64,000 nt of DNA from Protea cynaroides. Taxonomy: Eukaryota > Streptophyta > Magnoliopsida > Proteales > Proteaceae. The number at the start of each line of letters is the position of its first letter. The stretch's first letter is position 1. Location of the stretch: NCBI GenBank assembly GCA_028583415.1, contig CM053270.1, positions 62,299,517 through 62,363,516 of the forward strand, given 5' to 3'. Under the pieces are notes generated by a model. It made no database searches. It worked only from the letters and a program-made list of their open reading frames with translations, and was not told the origin of the DNA. A program made the translations under genes and the position numbers. Below are positions 21,981 through 32,068 of the stretch, one piece after another.

Positions 21981-24205
21981 CTGCATCAACATCTAAAAAT
22001 GGTGTATACACAAGGGTGAGCTCACAACTTAGCTCAGTAAGACAATCAGACAATGCAACATTCATATGCATGAGTAACATTCACATTATGGTCTGGTTTA
22101 AGTTTGCAATGTGTTATAGAAAGGATTGGCGGCCACCGCACTTCTATACACAAGTGCGTGAAGCCGCCCAATGGATTAAACACCACTGTCGTCCCACTTG
22201 CACCCACCATGGAATAGAGATAGAGCTAAGGTGTCCGGATCAAACACCGCCAACACTTTCCCTGATGCTCCACCCTACCAACACGTAAGCCCCTATTGGC
22301 GAGGGCTTGCAAACTGGGCTCGCAACTAACCAATCCTATATGTCATCACAGTAGGTCCCATCCCAGCACAGCTCCCTACGGCATAGAGATAGAGTCTAGT
22401 GGCTAGGCCAGAGACCACAGTTCCACTTCCTCCCCCTGATACCCTACCCGCACAAAGCATGATAAGACATAACGATATGAAAGGTGCTAGTGTGAGGAAT
22501 GATCCCAAACCTCCAGTCCTTCCCATTCCACACACCAACGAAAACAATCACATGCCTAACAGTCGCAACCTAGCATAGCGAGTATGCATGAACAATAATA
22601 ATAACTGAAAGTAAATGATGACATGCGAGAATGCACAAACATCACTCCATAGAATCATATTATTAACAACGGTTTACTATTTATTAAATTATTAGGGTTT
22701 AGTTCCACGTCGCAAGGTCCAAACGTGCTGTCACAAGGTCCTACACGATATTAGCGTTTAGTTAGAATAGTTCTCTTAGGGTTTACGTTGGTCAGAAAAC
22801 CAACGAGATTACAATACACATCTCACAGAGCTGACCGGTCACAATATCGATCGCAGTACTGTGGGGAAATCTGCGACCGGTATGGTCGATCAGTCCCCAC
22901 AAACCAGTCCCCGGGAGGTACCCGTCGCAGTAACGGTCGCATGGGGTGCGACCGGTATGGTCAACCGATATGTCTCCGGAAGGCCATATGTCCGATTTCT
23001 CGACTTCCGTCGATCATCCCCTATTGATCTTAGGGTTTCTCCTACACATTCTAGGTATGAGAATTGAGTTAGAGTTGTTTCCAACTCCATTCAGGTCATA
23101 GTTTCGATGGTCTTCATCCTATAACTTGAATCTAGGGTTTACCGACTAAATTAGGGTTTGACGGCAACATGGTTTAGATCGATACCTCCTTTGCATGGTA
23201 TTGATCCAAGCATAACTAACCATCCTAGAATACCTAATATATAAGAAGGATCAAGCACTTACCGTTGACTTGCGGTAATGTGTTCTTCGTCGAACGGCAA
23301 CGACGGCTCTTCCTTCTCCTTCCTAGCTTCTCCTCCTTCAATATCTTTCTCTTTTCAAGGGTTTGGGATCATTCCTCACCCTAGCACCTTTCGTATCGTT
23401 ATGTTTTAGCATTCTTGGTGCGGGTAGGGTATCAGGGGGAGGAAGTGGCACTGTGGTCTCCGGCCTGACCACTAGACTATAGCTCTATCTCTATGTCGTA
23501 GGGAGCTGTGCTGGGATGGGACCTACTGTGATGACATATAGGATTGGTTAGTTGCGAGCCCAGTTTGCAAGCCCTCGCCAATAGGGGCTTACGTGTTGGT
23601 ATGGGTGGAGCATCAGGGGAGGTGTTGGCGGTGTTTGATCCGGACGCCTTAGTTCTATCTCTATTCCATGGTGGGTGCATGTGGGACGACAGTGGTGTTT
23701 AATCCATTGGGCGGCTTCACGCACTCGTGTATAGAAGTGCGGTGGCCGCCAATCCTTTCTATAGCACATTGCAAACTTAAACCAGACCATAATGTGAATG
23801 TTACTCATGCATGTGAATGTTACTCATGCAAATGAATGTTGAATTGTCTGATTGTCTTACTGAGCTAAGTTGTGAGCTCACCCTTGTGTACACACCATTT
23901 TTAGATGTTGATGCAGGTTATGTCACACTCCAATTCTGAACCAACCAGAATGGTGTGAGTGAACCGTCATTGAACCAACGGTTCACACCAGGAACTCGAT
24001 AAGACCGTGTCCACTCATACAAACCATTGCACATAACCACAATCAGAATATAATAAATGCAGCGGAAGTCTTTAAATAAATGAACTGAGTATCTATTGAT
24101 AAATTTAAATACCATAATCAATTATCCAAATTTCCAAACATAAAATATACTATCCTTACATCCACTTAATCCAACTGAAAATAATTGAAAATAAATAGAA
24201 GTCAA

Positions 24206-27200
24206 TCAAAGGTACATACAGAAAGGGCACTCGCATGAAGCGTCATGCTCGTCCTCTCCTGCCTGTACATCCAAAGCAGCAACGCCACCATACGTCGGAG
24301 CGTTCACGTAGTCGTCCACCGTGTAACCTGCATCAACATCTAAAAACAATGTATATACAAAGGGTGAGCTCACAACTTAGCTCAGTAACACAATCAGACA
24401 ATTTCACAATATTATGCATGAGTAACAATCATTTTATGCTGTGGTCTGGTTTAAGTTTGCAATGTGCTATAGAAAGGTTTGGTGGCCCCCGCACCTCTAT
24501 ACACGAGTGTGTGGCACCGCATAGTAGATCACACCACCATCGACCTACATGCACCCATCATGAAATAGAGATAGAGCTAAGGTATACCCGCACCTCCCCT
24601 GATACTCCACCCATACCAATACCTAAGCCCCTACTGGCCAGGGCTTGCAAACTGGGCTCGCAACTAACCAATCCTATATGTCATCAATGTAGACTCTATC
24701 CCAGTACAGCCGTCTACGACATAGAGATAAAGCTAGAGCGTACAGGCCGAGCTGGAGACCACAATACCTCACCTCCCCCTGATACCCTATCCTCAACAAG
24801 CACACTAGGATAGAACAATACGCAGGTAGACTGTCACACCCCAATTCCGCACTGTTCAGAATGGTGTGATGAACCACTAGCAAACCAACGGTTCAACCAG
24901 GATCTCGAGTAGGCTATATCCGTGTTATCTAAACTCCCACACATCCATAATCATAATCAGAGTAAATACACAGTAGCAGAAATCTTATAATAAAATGAAC
25001 TAAGAATCTACTATGATATAATATTAAATAGCAATTTATCCTGTGTTAACTGGGACATAAATAATTATCAAATACATGTTTTTATTAAATTCAAATAAAG
25101 AAACCTAAGGAAATATCTAATCGAATACACATGAGTTACACTCGCAGGATGAGTCATGTGTATCCCCTTCAGCTTCAGCTTCCATCACCGCCACGTTCCC
25201 GTATGCTGAAGCATTCATGTAATCTTCAACTGTATAACCTGCATCATCAACTAAAAATATTTGACGTCGAGGGGGTGAGCACACATCACGGCTGAGTGAG
25301 TAGACAAAACAATACAACAATACATATGCATGCAATCAATTCATATATTTGGTCTGGTTTATAGTTTGCAATGCGCAATAGAAAGTTGGGTGGTCAAAGG
25401 TTAACGTTTATTGACCCCGCCTCTATACACAGGGTGTGGAAGTCCGCCCGAAGGTTAACGTTTATCGTCGTCCCCATCCACCCTAATCATGACATTATAC
25501 AACAAAGGTTAACGTTTATTGCTATATAATACCATACCAACACGTAAGCCCCTGTTAGCGAGGGCTTGCAAACTGGGCTCGCAACTAACCAATCCTAATG
25601 CCAACAGTGTATCCAAGGCCTCACCCCAGCATCCCTCCGAATGTCCATAGAGATAGAGCTAAGGTCCCCCGGTAGAGTCAGAGACTACAAGGACCGAGAC
25701 CACCTCCCCTGATACTCTACGACATAATAGTTCTGCTAAAGTAATGGCGATACGACGATGCTAATGCACAAGACTTGAGTTAGAGATAGAGCTAAAGTGC
25801 TGAGACCCGCCAAAGGTTAACGTTTATTGACGTTCTCATCACACCTCCCTTGATACTCGCTCGCATCAAGTACACCAACCACACACATACAATCACATGC
25901 CTATTCCTATCATCGTCATCATCATCATGTTATAAACAATAAAGTAAATATGCTTGAACAAGTAATAGAAATATTGGATGACATGTTGTATGCACATTAC
26001 AAACATATTCGCATAGAATCAAGCATGGCATTGGACTCAAGAAATAAAAAACAGTTTGTTATTAACCAATTAGTTTAGAGTTATGTTTTCTTACCTTAGC
26101 TTGCTAACAGATACTTTTCCAAGCTTTATAATCACCTTTATATTGCTATTGTATTGCTAGAAGACCTAACAAGTCGATAGAATTTAATTAGAATTTATTC
26201 TGAACTTAAAAACTATTTTGTTAACTGAGGGTCGGAGGTAGGGTCGGAGTCATGATCGACCCTGGGTGCGACCCTCCCCAAACTCTGAACTTCCCGAACA
26301 CTGAGGGTCGATGGTCAGGATCACCTAGGGTCGGATGGTCATCGATCCTCGATGCGACCCTCGGTGCACTTTGTTCCAATTCCCTCCTTTAGTCCATTCT
26401 TCACGCTTGGGATCCGATGGCTTGCTCCTACATTCCATTCTACATTCATTCCATGGTCTGAAACCATGTATAATCCACCTAGATAGCTTTCATGTAATCC
26501 CCCATGGTTTCCCATGAAAACCTAACCATGGGTTGATGGTTTGGGTTTCTCCGAGATCACACACTCATCAATATCTAACCTAAGGTCTGTAGAAACTCAT
26601 GGAAATAGTATCCATACCTGAGAAGAATACTTCTTCTCTGCAACTCTACTCTTTTGGCTAAATTCTCTTCCTTGCTTATCTTCTTCCTCTTTTCCTTCTC
26701 TTTTCTTTCTCTCAATTCAATTAGGGTTGTGAAAGGAGTGAAAGAGGCTTAGGGACGTCCTTTAAATAGAGTAGGAATATCCTAAATAAGTCCCATTGAG
26801 ATTAGGAAAGAATCCCAATCGAAAATTAGGAAATTTCCTAATTTCTATTTCTTACGGTAACCGAGGGTCGATGGGAGGGTCAATGATCCCGTCGACCCTA
26901 GGGTTCAAGATGTCCGACCCTCCCTTCAAAATTGAGGGTCTGACTTTCTGCTTTGGGAGGTCCGACCCTGCTTAGCTGGGTATGCGACCCTCCCTTCAAA
27001 TTAAGTATTTTTGGGTCGATTTGATACCTGGGATCTCGATCTTCTTGACGCCCTTGGTCCATTTGACTCGACCATGATGGGTAAATCTGGTTCAAGGTGG
27101 TAAGACCGGGTTAGATTGACACGGGTCTTACATAGACCCTATCCCAACATAACTCCCTACGGCATAGAGATAGAGCTAAAGCATCGTGGCCAGGCCAGCG

Positions 27201-28200
27201 TCAACATCGGAGACCACAATGTCACATCATCATGGCCAGGTCAACATCAACATCGGAGACCACCGTGCCACGACCTTTCCCTGATACCCCACCCGTACCA
27301 AGCATGTTAAAATAGAATACTACAAAAGGTGTCAGAGTGAGGAATGATCCCAAGCCCCCATGCCCTTCCCATTCCACACTCCAACGAAAACAACCACATG
27401 CCTAACAATCACATCCTATCATGTGGAATATGCATGAACAATAATAATAACTGGAAATAGAAGATGGCATGTGAATAAGCACAAATATCACATCACATAT
27501 ATTCAGGGTTATTAACAACGATTTACTGTCCATTAATTATTAGGGTTTAGGTCAGATTCCCTTACCTGACGCTCGTTTGATAGCTTGCTCCACGTCGCAA
27601 GATCCAAACGTGCTATCACAAAGTCCTACATAATATTAGGGTTCAATTAGAATAGTTTCTTAGGGCTTACGTTGGTCGAAAAACCAACAAAGTCCAAAAC
27701 CAGTCTTTCAGAGCTGACCGGTCACAACATACCGGTCGCATCACTGTGGGAAAGCTAGCAACCGGTATGGTCGACCGATATGTCTCCGAAAGACCATAGA
27801 TTAGGTTTTTCGACTGTCGTCGATCAATCTCCATGGACCAGGGTTTCTCCTATCTATTCTAAGTCTGAGCTTTGAGTTAGAGTTATCTCCAACTCATTCG
27901 AGTTTAGTTTTGATGATAATCATCCTAGAACTCGAATCTAGGGTTTGACGGCAAATTGGGGTTTAATGCCCAATTAGGGTTTTAGATCAATACCTGCTTC
28001 GCATGGTATTGATCCACCCATACAACTATCCTAGAGTCATAGAGTAAGAAGAATGATTAAAACACTTACCGTCGACTGGCATAAGGTGAGCGTCGTCGAA
28101 CGACAATGGCGGTACTTCCTTCTTCTTCCTAGCTTCTTCTCCTTCTCCAACCTCCTTCTCCTCTCTAGGGTTTGTAAGAGATAATGGAAAGGATTCGAGG
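24206..28200 (-). CDS. LTR-encoded spliced peptide, three open exons (U5, split by U7)
   Basis: The frame is open across exon 1 (from about 28200 down to 28070: SLTNPREEKEVGEGEEARKK then KEVPPLSFDDAHLMPVD), exon 2 (27566-27625: LCDSTFGSCDVEQAIKRAS) and exon 3 (24206-24327: GYTVDDYVNAPTYGGVAALD then VQAGEDEHDASCECPFCMYL, stop). An in-frame ATG occurs in exon 1 five codons before the donor, but it is not shared with U4 (AAG there). U7 now sits in intron 2, lengthening it by 2.3 kb. No known family recognised. Exon 1 coding is less certain than exons 2 and 3. Confidence 0.45.
25117..25238 (-). CDS. LTR-encoded peptide, terminal exon (U7)
   Basis: 122 nt, open: GYTVEDYMNASAYGNVAVME then AEAEGDTHDSSCECNSCVFD and stop. 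It is clearly diverged from the others (AEAEGDTHDSS for VQAGEDEHDAS) yet keeps its length, T-V-E-D-Y, the acidic stretch and C-x-C-x2-C. Confidence 0.5.
25395..25840 (-). repeat. Repeated AAAGGTTAACGTTTAT blocks in U7 intron 2
   Basis: Five near-identical copies of AGGTTAACGTTTATTG-like sequence, at about 25396, 25453, 25505 and 25813 and in variants. Each contains the palindrome GTTAAC and the word AACGTT. They are absent from the same place in the other LTR copies. Confidence 0.65.
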
Positions 28201-29221
28201 AGGCTTAGAGGGCTTAAATAGGCTAGAATTAGGGTTTAGGAAGCCTCTTAGGATTAGGAAAGTCTTAGGATTCGGAATTAGGAAAGTGGGACCCGCAGAG
28301 ATCCAATTCCGGATCTTGCTAGTCTGCTGCGCAGACCATACCGGTCGACTGGTACCAAGACCGGTACCATCGACCGGTCAACATAAAATAATGATTATTT
28401 GACCGTTTTTGTTCCAATTTCGTACCTGTTTGTCATTCGCTTGTCCCGTTTGACCTGGTGATGATCAGAAGACCTGTTACAACATGAAATCAAGGTTTAG
28501 ATCGGGTTCACGGAGTGCGGGTCTTACAGGTTACACGGTGGAGGATTATATGAACGCTACGGCGTATGGAGGCGTGGCTGTTTTGGATGTGCAAGCAGGA
28601 GAGGACGAGTATAATGCTTCATGCGAATGTCCTTTTTGCGTGTACCTTTGATTTTAGTTATTTCAATTATTTTTCTGTTGGAAATACAATGATGTAATGA
28701 TATTTACTTAAGTTTTGAGGATTTGAATAATTGGATATTTTATTTAAACTTATCAATAGATTACTCAGTTCATTTTATTTAAGACTTCCACTGTATTTAT
28801 TATATTCTGATTGTGGTTATGTGCAATGGTTTGTATGAGTGGACACGGTTTTATTGAGATCCTGGTATGAGCCGTTGGTTCAGTGACGGTTCACTCACAC
28901 TTCTGGTTCAGCCGAAATTGGGGTGTGACATACTCGATCCATTTTCGTACATGTTTGTTGTCACACCCCAATTCTGGCTGAACCAGAAGTGTGAGTGAAC
29001 CGGCTCTAAACCACGATTCACACCAGGATCTCAATAGACCGTGTCAACCAATCATTCTCAAGCAGTCTAACTTAATCAAGAGTATTACATAGCAGCAAAT
29101 TAAAATATATAAATGAACTGAACTCTTTATTATAATTAAAATAAATACTCCAATTATTCCGTCATTCATAAAATTTAAGTAATAATTATTACAAAGTTTT
29201 TAACAGAAAATAAACCAATCA

Positions 29222-29363
29222 CTAAGAGAAGACACAGTACGAGTACTCGCATGACGCATCATGCTCGTCCTCCACTGTCTGGGAGTCCAGGGCAGCCACC
29301 GTGCTGTAGGCTGGAGCAGTCATAAAGTTTTCCACCGTATACCCTGCATCAAGATCTGAAAAG

Positions 29364-29456
<93 letters not shown>

Positions 29457-30282
29457 GGTGAGCTCACAACTTAGCTCAGTAAAGTACAAGACCAATGCAA
29501 CATATAAAATGCATGAGATAACATTACAATTTGGTTCAGGTATAACTTGCAAATATGCTATGGTAAGGTTTGGCGACCACCGCACCTCCATGCACGCCGC
29601 ACCTCCATGCACGAGAGTGTGAGCACACCCAACAGTCAGGCATCTACCATACTACTGCTGTTGCCCCACATCACTCACTCCGATATGGAGATAGGACTCG
29701 AGTCTGGCGGGCAGGAAGAACCACAATCCCATGTCCTCCCCCTGATACCCCACACCGTATCAGTACCTAAACCCCTACTGGCAAGGGCTTGCAAGTGGGT
29801 TCCATTTCTAATCAGTCCTAAATGTCAATACAGTATCAATGGCCTTACCCTAGCACGGCTCCCTACGACATAGAGATAGGCCTCGAGTCTGGCGGGTAGG
29901 AAGAACCACAATCCCACGTCTTACCCCTGATACCCTATTCGTACGAAGTCTGCTAAGGTAGATGGCGATACGAAAAGGTGTTAGCTGTGGATATATCCAT
30001 GGTTCCACTCCCCTTCACATTCCACACACTAATTAAAAGCATACACATGCCTAACATCCAACAATCCTAGCATATGAAATGCATGAACAGATAATATTAA
30101 CAAAAGAAGTAACTACATGACATGTGAAATGCACAGACATCAAGCAATCATTTTAAACAAGCACTTATTCACAAAGGTTTACTGTTATTTAATTAGTTAG
30201 AGTTTGGGGTCTTATCCCTTACCTGACACATGATAAAACTCCCACTCTGAGTCACAGGGTTTACTCACGTTGTCTACAGGTC
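29222..30282 (-). CDS. LTR-encoded spliced peptide, exons 2-3 (U6)
   Basis: Exon 2 (30223-30282) reads PVDNVSKPCDSEWEFYHVS and joins in frame to exon 3 (29222-29343): GYTVENFMTAPAYSTVAALD then SQTVEDEHDASCEYSYCVFS and stop. It is a divergent copy: one cysteine of C-x-C-x2-C is tyrosine (CEYSYC), yet the frame and both exon lengths are kept. Confidence 0.5.
29366..29453. repeat. TA dinucleotide microsatellite
   Basis: About 44 uninterrupted TA units in the intron 2 region of U6, next to the exon 3 acceptor. Open frames reading IYIYIY here are artefacts of the repeat. Confidence 0.95.
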
Positions 30283-31459
30283 CTACATAATCATATTTTT
30301 ATGTTAGAATTCATTTATTAAAGTTTCAGAGGTCAGAACCAGGTTTGGCCAAGCAAACCAGGCTCGGGAAGCATACCGGTCGCAGGTACCGGTCTCAGTA
30401 TAGTGAGACCGGTATGTGCCACCGGTATGTATACCGGTTGTGGTATATATCGGTTTCACACAGGTGAAGTCGGTATGTGCCTCCGGTATACACCACAGGC
30501 CCATACCGCCGGACCTTGTGTTCTACCGGTATAGTCCGTGATTTGGATCCGAGGGCCCGATCTCGGATCTCCCTTTCCCTTTGGTCATTAGCTCGATTTT
30601 CTAGGGTTTCTCCTAACCCATTATAAGATTCAAATACTCTATTGGTCTTTTGATTTCGACTAGAATGCCGTATCAAAACTAAGTTAGATCCGAATGAGAA
30701 AACTAATGGAAAGCCTAGGGTTTTTGGATCACTGCGCCGCTTCACGGCTCCGATCCGACATCCTAATATTACTAATAGTATAGAGCACTTACTGGCGGTG
30801 TTCGTCGGTTGGCGGTGTGCTCCTCCACTGAAGTCTCCTTCCTGAGCGGCCTCTTCCTCCTTGCTCCTTCTCAACTCTTCTCCAGACGGCTAGGGTTTGA
30901 GAAGGATCAATGGAGTGGGATCATCCCTATAAATAGAAGAGAGCCGTTCTTGGGAAGGTTTTCCATGATTGGAAACTTTTCAAGTTTCCATTCGGAGGAA
31001 GGGACCCGCTGGAGTCCATCTCCCGCAGAAAATAAGCATACCGGTCGCACATATCGGTTGGAGTGACCGCAACCGGTATAGTCCGATCGGTATACCATAC
31101 CGGTTGCACATACCAGTTGCATTGATCGCAACCGGTATAGTCAGACCGGTATGAGATTTAGACATTTTTCACATGTTCTCTTACCTGAAATTTGAGTGGC
31201 TCGTCACCCGGCTTCGCCTTCCGGTCCAGTTATGATTGGGAGACCTGTCATCATATATAACCATGGATTAGACCGGGTTTTCAAAGTATGGTTCTTACAA
31301 CTCTACCACCCTTAAAAGAAATTTTGTCCCCGAAATTTGCATGTAGGTTTCACATTTGTCATCCGCTCTCCCCGTCTGGCCCGGTGATGATTGGAAGACC
31401 TGTTACGACATGAATTCAAGGTTTAGATTGGGTTCATGGAGTGCAGGTCTTACATGTGT

Positions 31460-32068
31460 CTTCTTGGGATACTCGATAGAGCATCATGGTTACAAGTGTC
31501 TCCATGTTCCCACTGGCCGGCTATATATTTCCCGTCTCGTTCTGTAGTGAGGGATTATTTCCCTTCAAAACAAGAAGTCCTTCAGAAACACGGGTCACCA
31601 ACCCATCCCCACCACTCCTTTTCCCATCCTTACCATTGCCATCACCTCAACTTAAGGTGTTGACTAATCTATGTAGATTACTTAATCATTATTGGGAATC
31701 AATTGACTGCCATTGTTGATCTAATTTCGAGTCTCGGTGATACATTTGTTATTAAGGACCTTGGTTCCTTGAATTATTTCTTAGGAATCAAAGTTCAACG
31801 CCACCCAAGTGGCCTACACCTAACTCATATTCAATATTCCATAGATTTACTAAAGAATAATATGATGGATGCCAAGCCATGTTCGACTCCTATGGCCCTT
31901 GCTAGATCGAAATTAACAAAGGCTGCGGGCGAGCCTTTCTTCAATGCCATACTATATCGGAGTACTGTGGGAGCACTCTAACACCTGACTTCAACATGGC
32001 CTGATCTTGCTTTCTTGGTGAATAAAGTCTGCTAATACATGCACTTTCCCACTATGGATCATTGAATG
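31460..32068 (+). pseudogene. Copia reverse transcriptase remnant
   Basis: Completes the integrase C-terminal block (CVFLGYSIEHHGYKCLHV) and then jumps, by a large deletion, to the reverse transcriptase active site. That site reads YVDY at 31670-31681 in place of YVDD. The C-terminal reverse transcriptase follows: GDTFVIKDLGSLNYFLGIKV, then CSTPMALARSKLTKA and ILYRSTVGAL, ending at TWPDLAFLVNKVC. The missing fingers and palm and the mutated second aspartate show loss of function. Confidence 0.85.

Larger units (their letters stand above)
24832..27132 (-). mobile_element. Solo LTR U7 (divergent subfamily with GGGTCG words)
   Basis: Perfect target duplication TAGAC (24827-24831 and 27133-27137); the empty site is visible in U4 near 32950. 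Begins TGTCACACCCCAATTCCG, ends ACGGGTCTTACA; 2301 bp. Exon 3 at 25117-25238 is 122 nt and open. Where the other copies have ACCGGT, U7 has GGGTCG/CGACCC words, at about 26228-26365 and 26864-26995. Intron 2 also carries repeated AAAGGTTAACGTTTAT blocks (25395-25840). The putative exon 2 (ending at donor GTAAGAAA near 26093) is not in frame. It is the youngest insertion of its branch. Confidence 0.88.
23921..28528 (-). mobile_element. Solo LTR U5 (contains U7)
   Basis: Perfect target duplication GGTTA (23916-23920 and 28529-28533). Begins TGTCACACTCCAATTCTG, ends GTGCGGGTCTTACA. About 2300 bp without U7. Minus-strand exons: leader donor at 28069/28070, exon 2 27566-27625 (60 nt, open), exon 3 24206-24327 (122 nt, open). 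ACCGGT clusters at 27715-27782 and 28339-28380. It closely resembles U4. Confidence 0.88.
23358..28930 (+). repeat. Inverted partial LTR inside U3, split by U5
   Basis: Plus-orientation LTR sequence at 23358-23920 and 28534-28930 (960 bp without U5). It runs from the intron-2 block GGGATCATTCCTCACCCTAG to the LTR terminus GGGGTGTGACA. It contains a full exon 3 on the + strand (28530-28651, 122 nt, open, ending CECPFCVYL and TGA). It lacks exon 1, exon 2 and the promoter. No target duplication was found around it. It arose by rearrangement or by insertion of a truncated copy. Confidence 0.7.
28959..31354 (-). mobile_element. Solo LTR U6 with 55 bp of extra pol-side sequence
   Basis: Perfect target duplication TTTGT (28954-28958 and 31355-31359). 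The usual LTR end (GTTCTTACA) is at 31299, but the insertion runs on to 31354. The extra bases read on the minus strand as AATTTCGGGGACAAAATTTC then TTTTAAGGGTGGTAGAGT, the sequence that normally precedes the 3' LTR at the end of gypsy pol, including the polypurine tract. Exon 2 30223-30282 (60 nt, open), exon 3 29222-29343 (122 nt, open), leader donor at 30792/30793. ACCGGT clusters 30375-30535 and 31040-31152. A TA microsatellite lies at about 29366-29453. Confidence 0.85.
21574..31454 (-). mobile_element. Solo LTR U3 (contains U5, U6, U7 and an inverted LTR piece)
   Basis: Perfect target duplication TGTGT at 21569-21573 and 31455-31459. Begins TGTCACACCCCAATTTCG, ends GTGCAGGTCTTACA. The part up to 23357 is normal minus-orientation LTR. 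From 23358 to 28930 (minus U5) the sequence is an LTR piece in the opposite orientation, replacing about 250 bp around the TATA region. LTR sequence then resumes at 28931-28958 and, after U6, at 31355-31454. Exon 3 lies at 21859-21980 (open). Exon 2 is truncated at 22705-22738, with its donor lost. Confidence 0.8.

Noticed and set aside
24235..24813. Open frame of 192 codons on the + strand of U5
   Set aside because: It is the antisense of the peptide exon and intron 2. Equivalent frames in other copies are broken at different places.
29222..29612. Frames encoding runs of IYIYIY
   Set aside because: Produced by the TA microsatellite.
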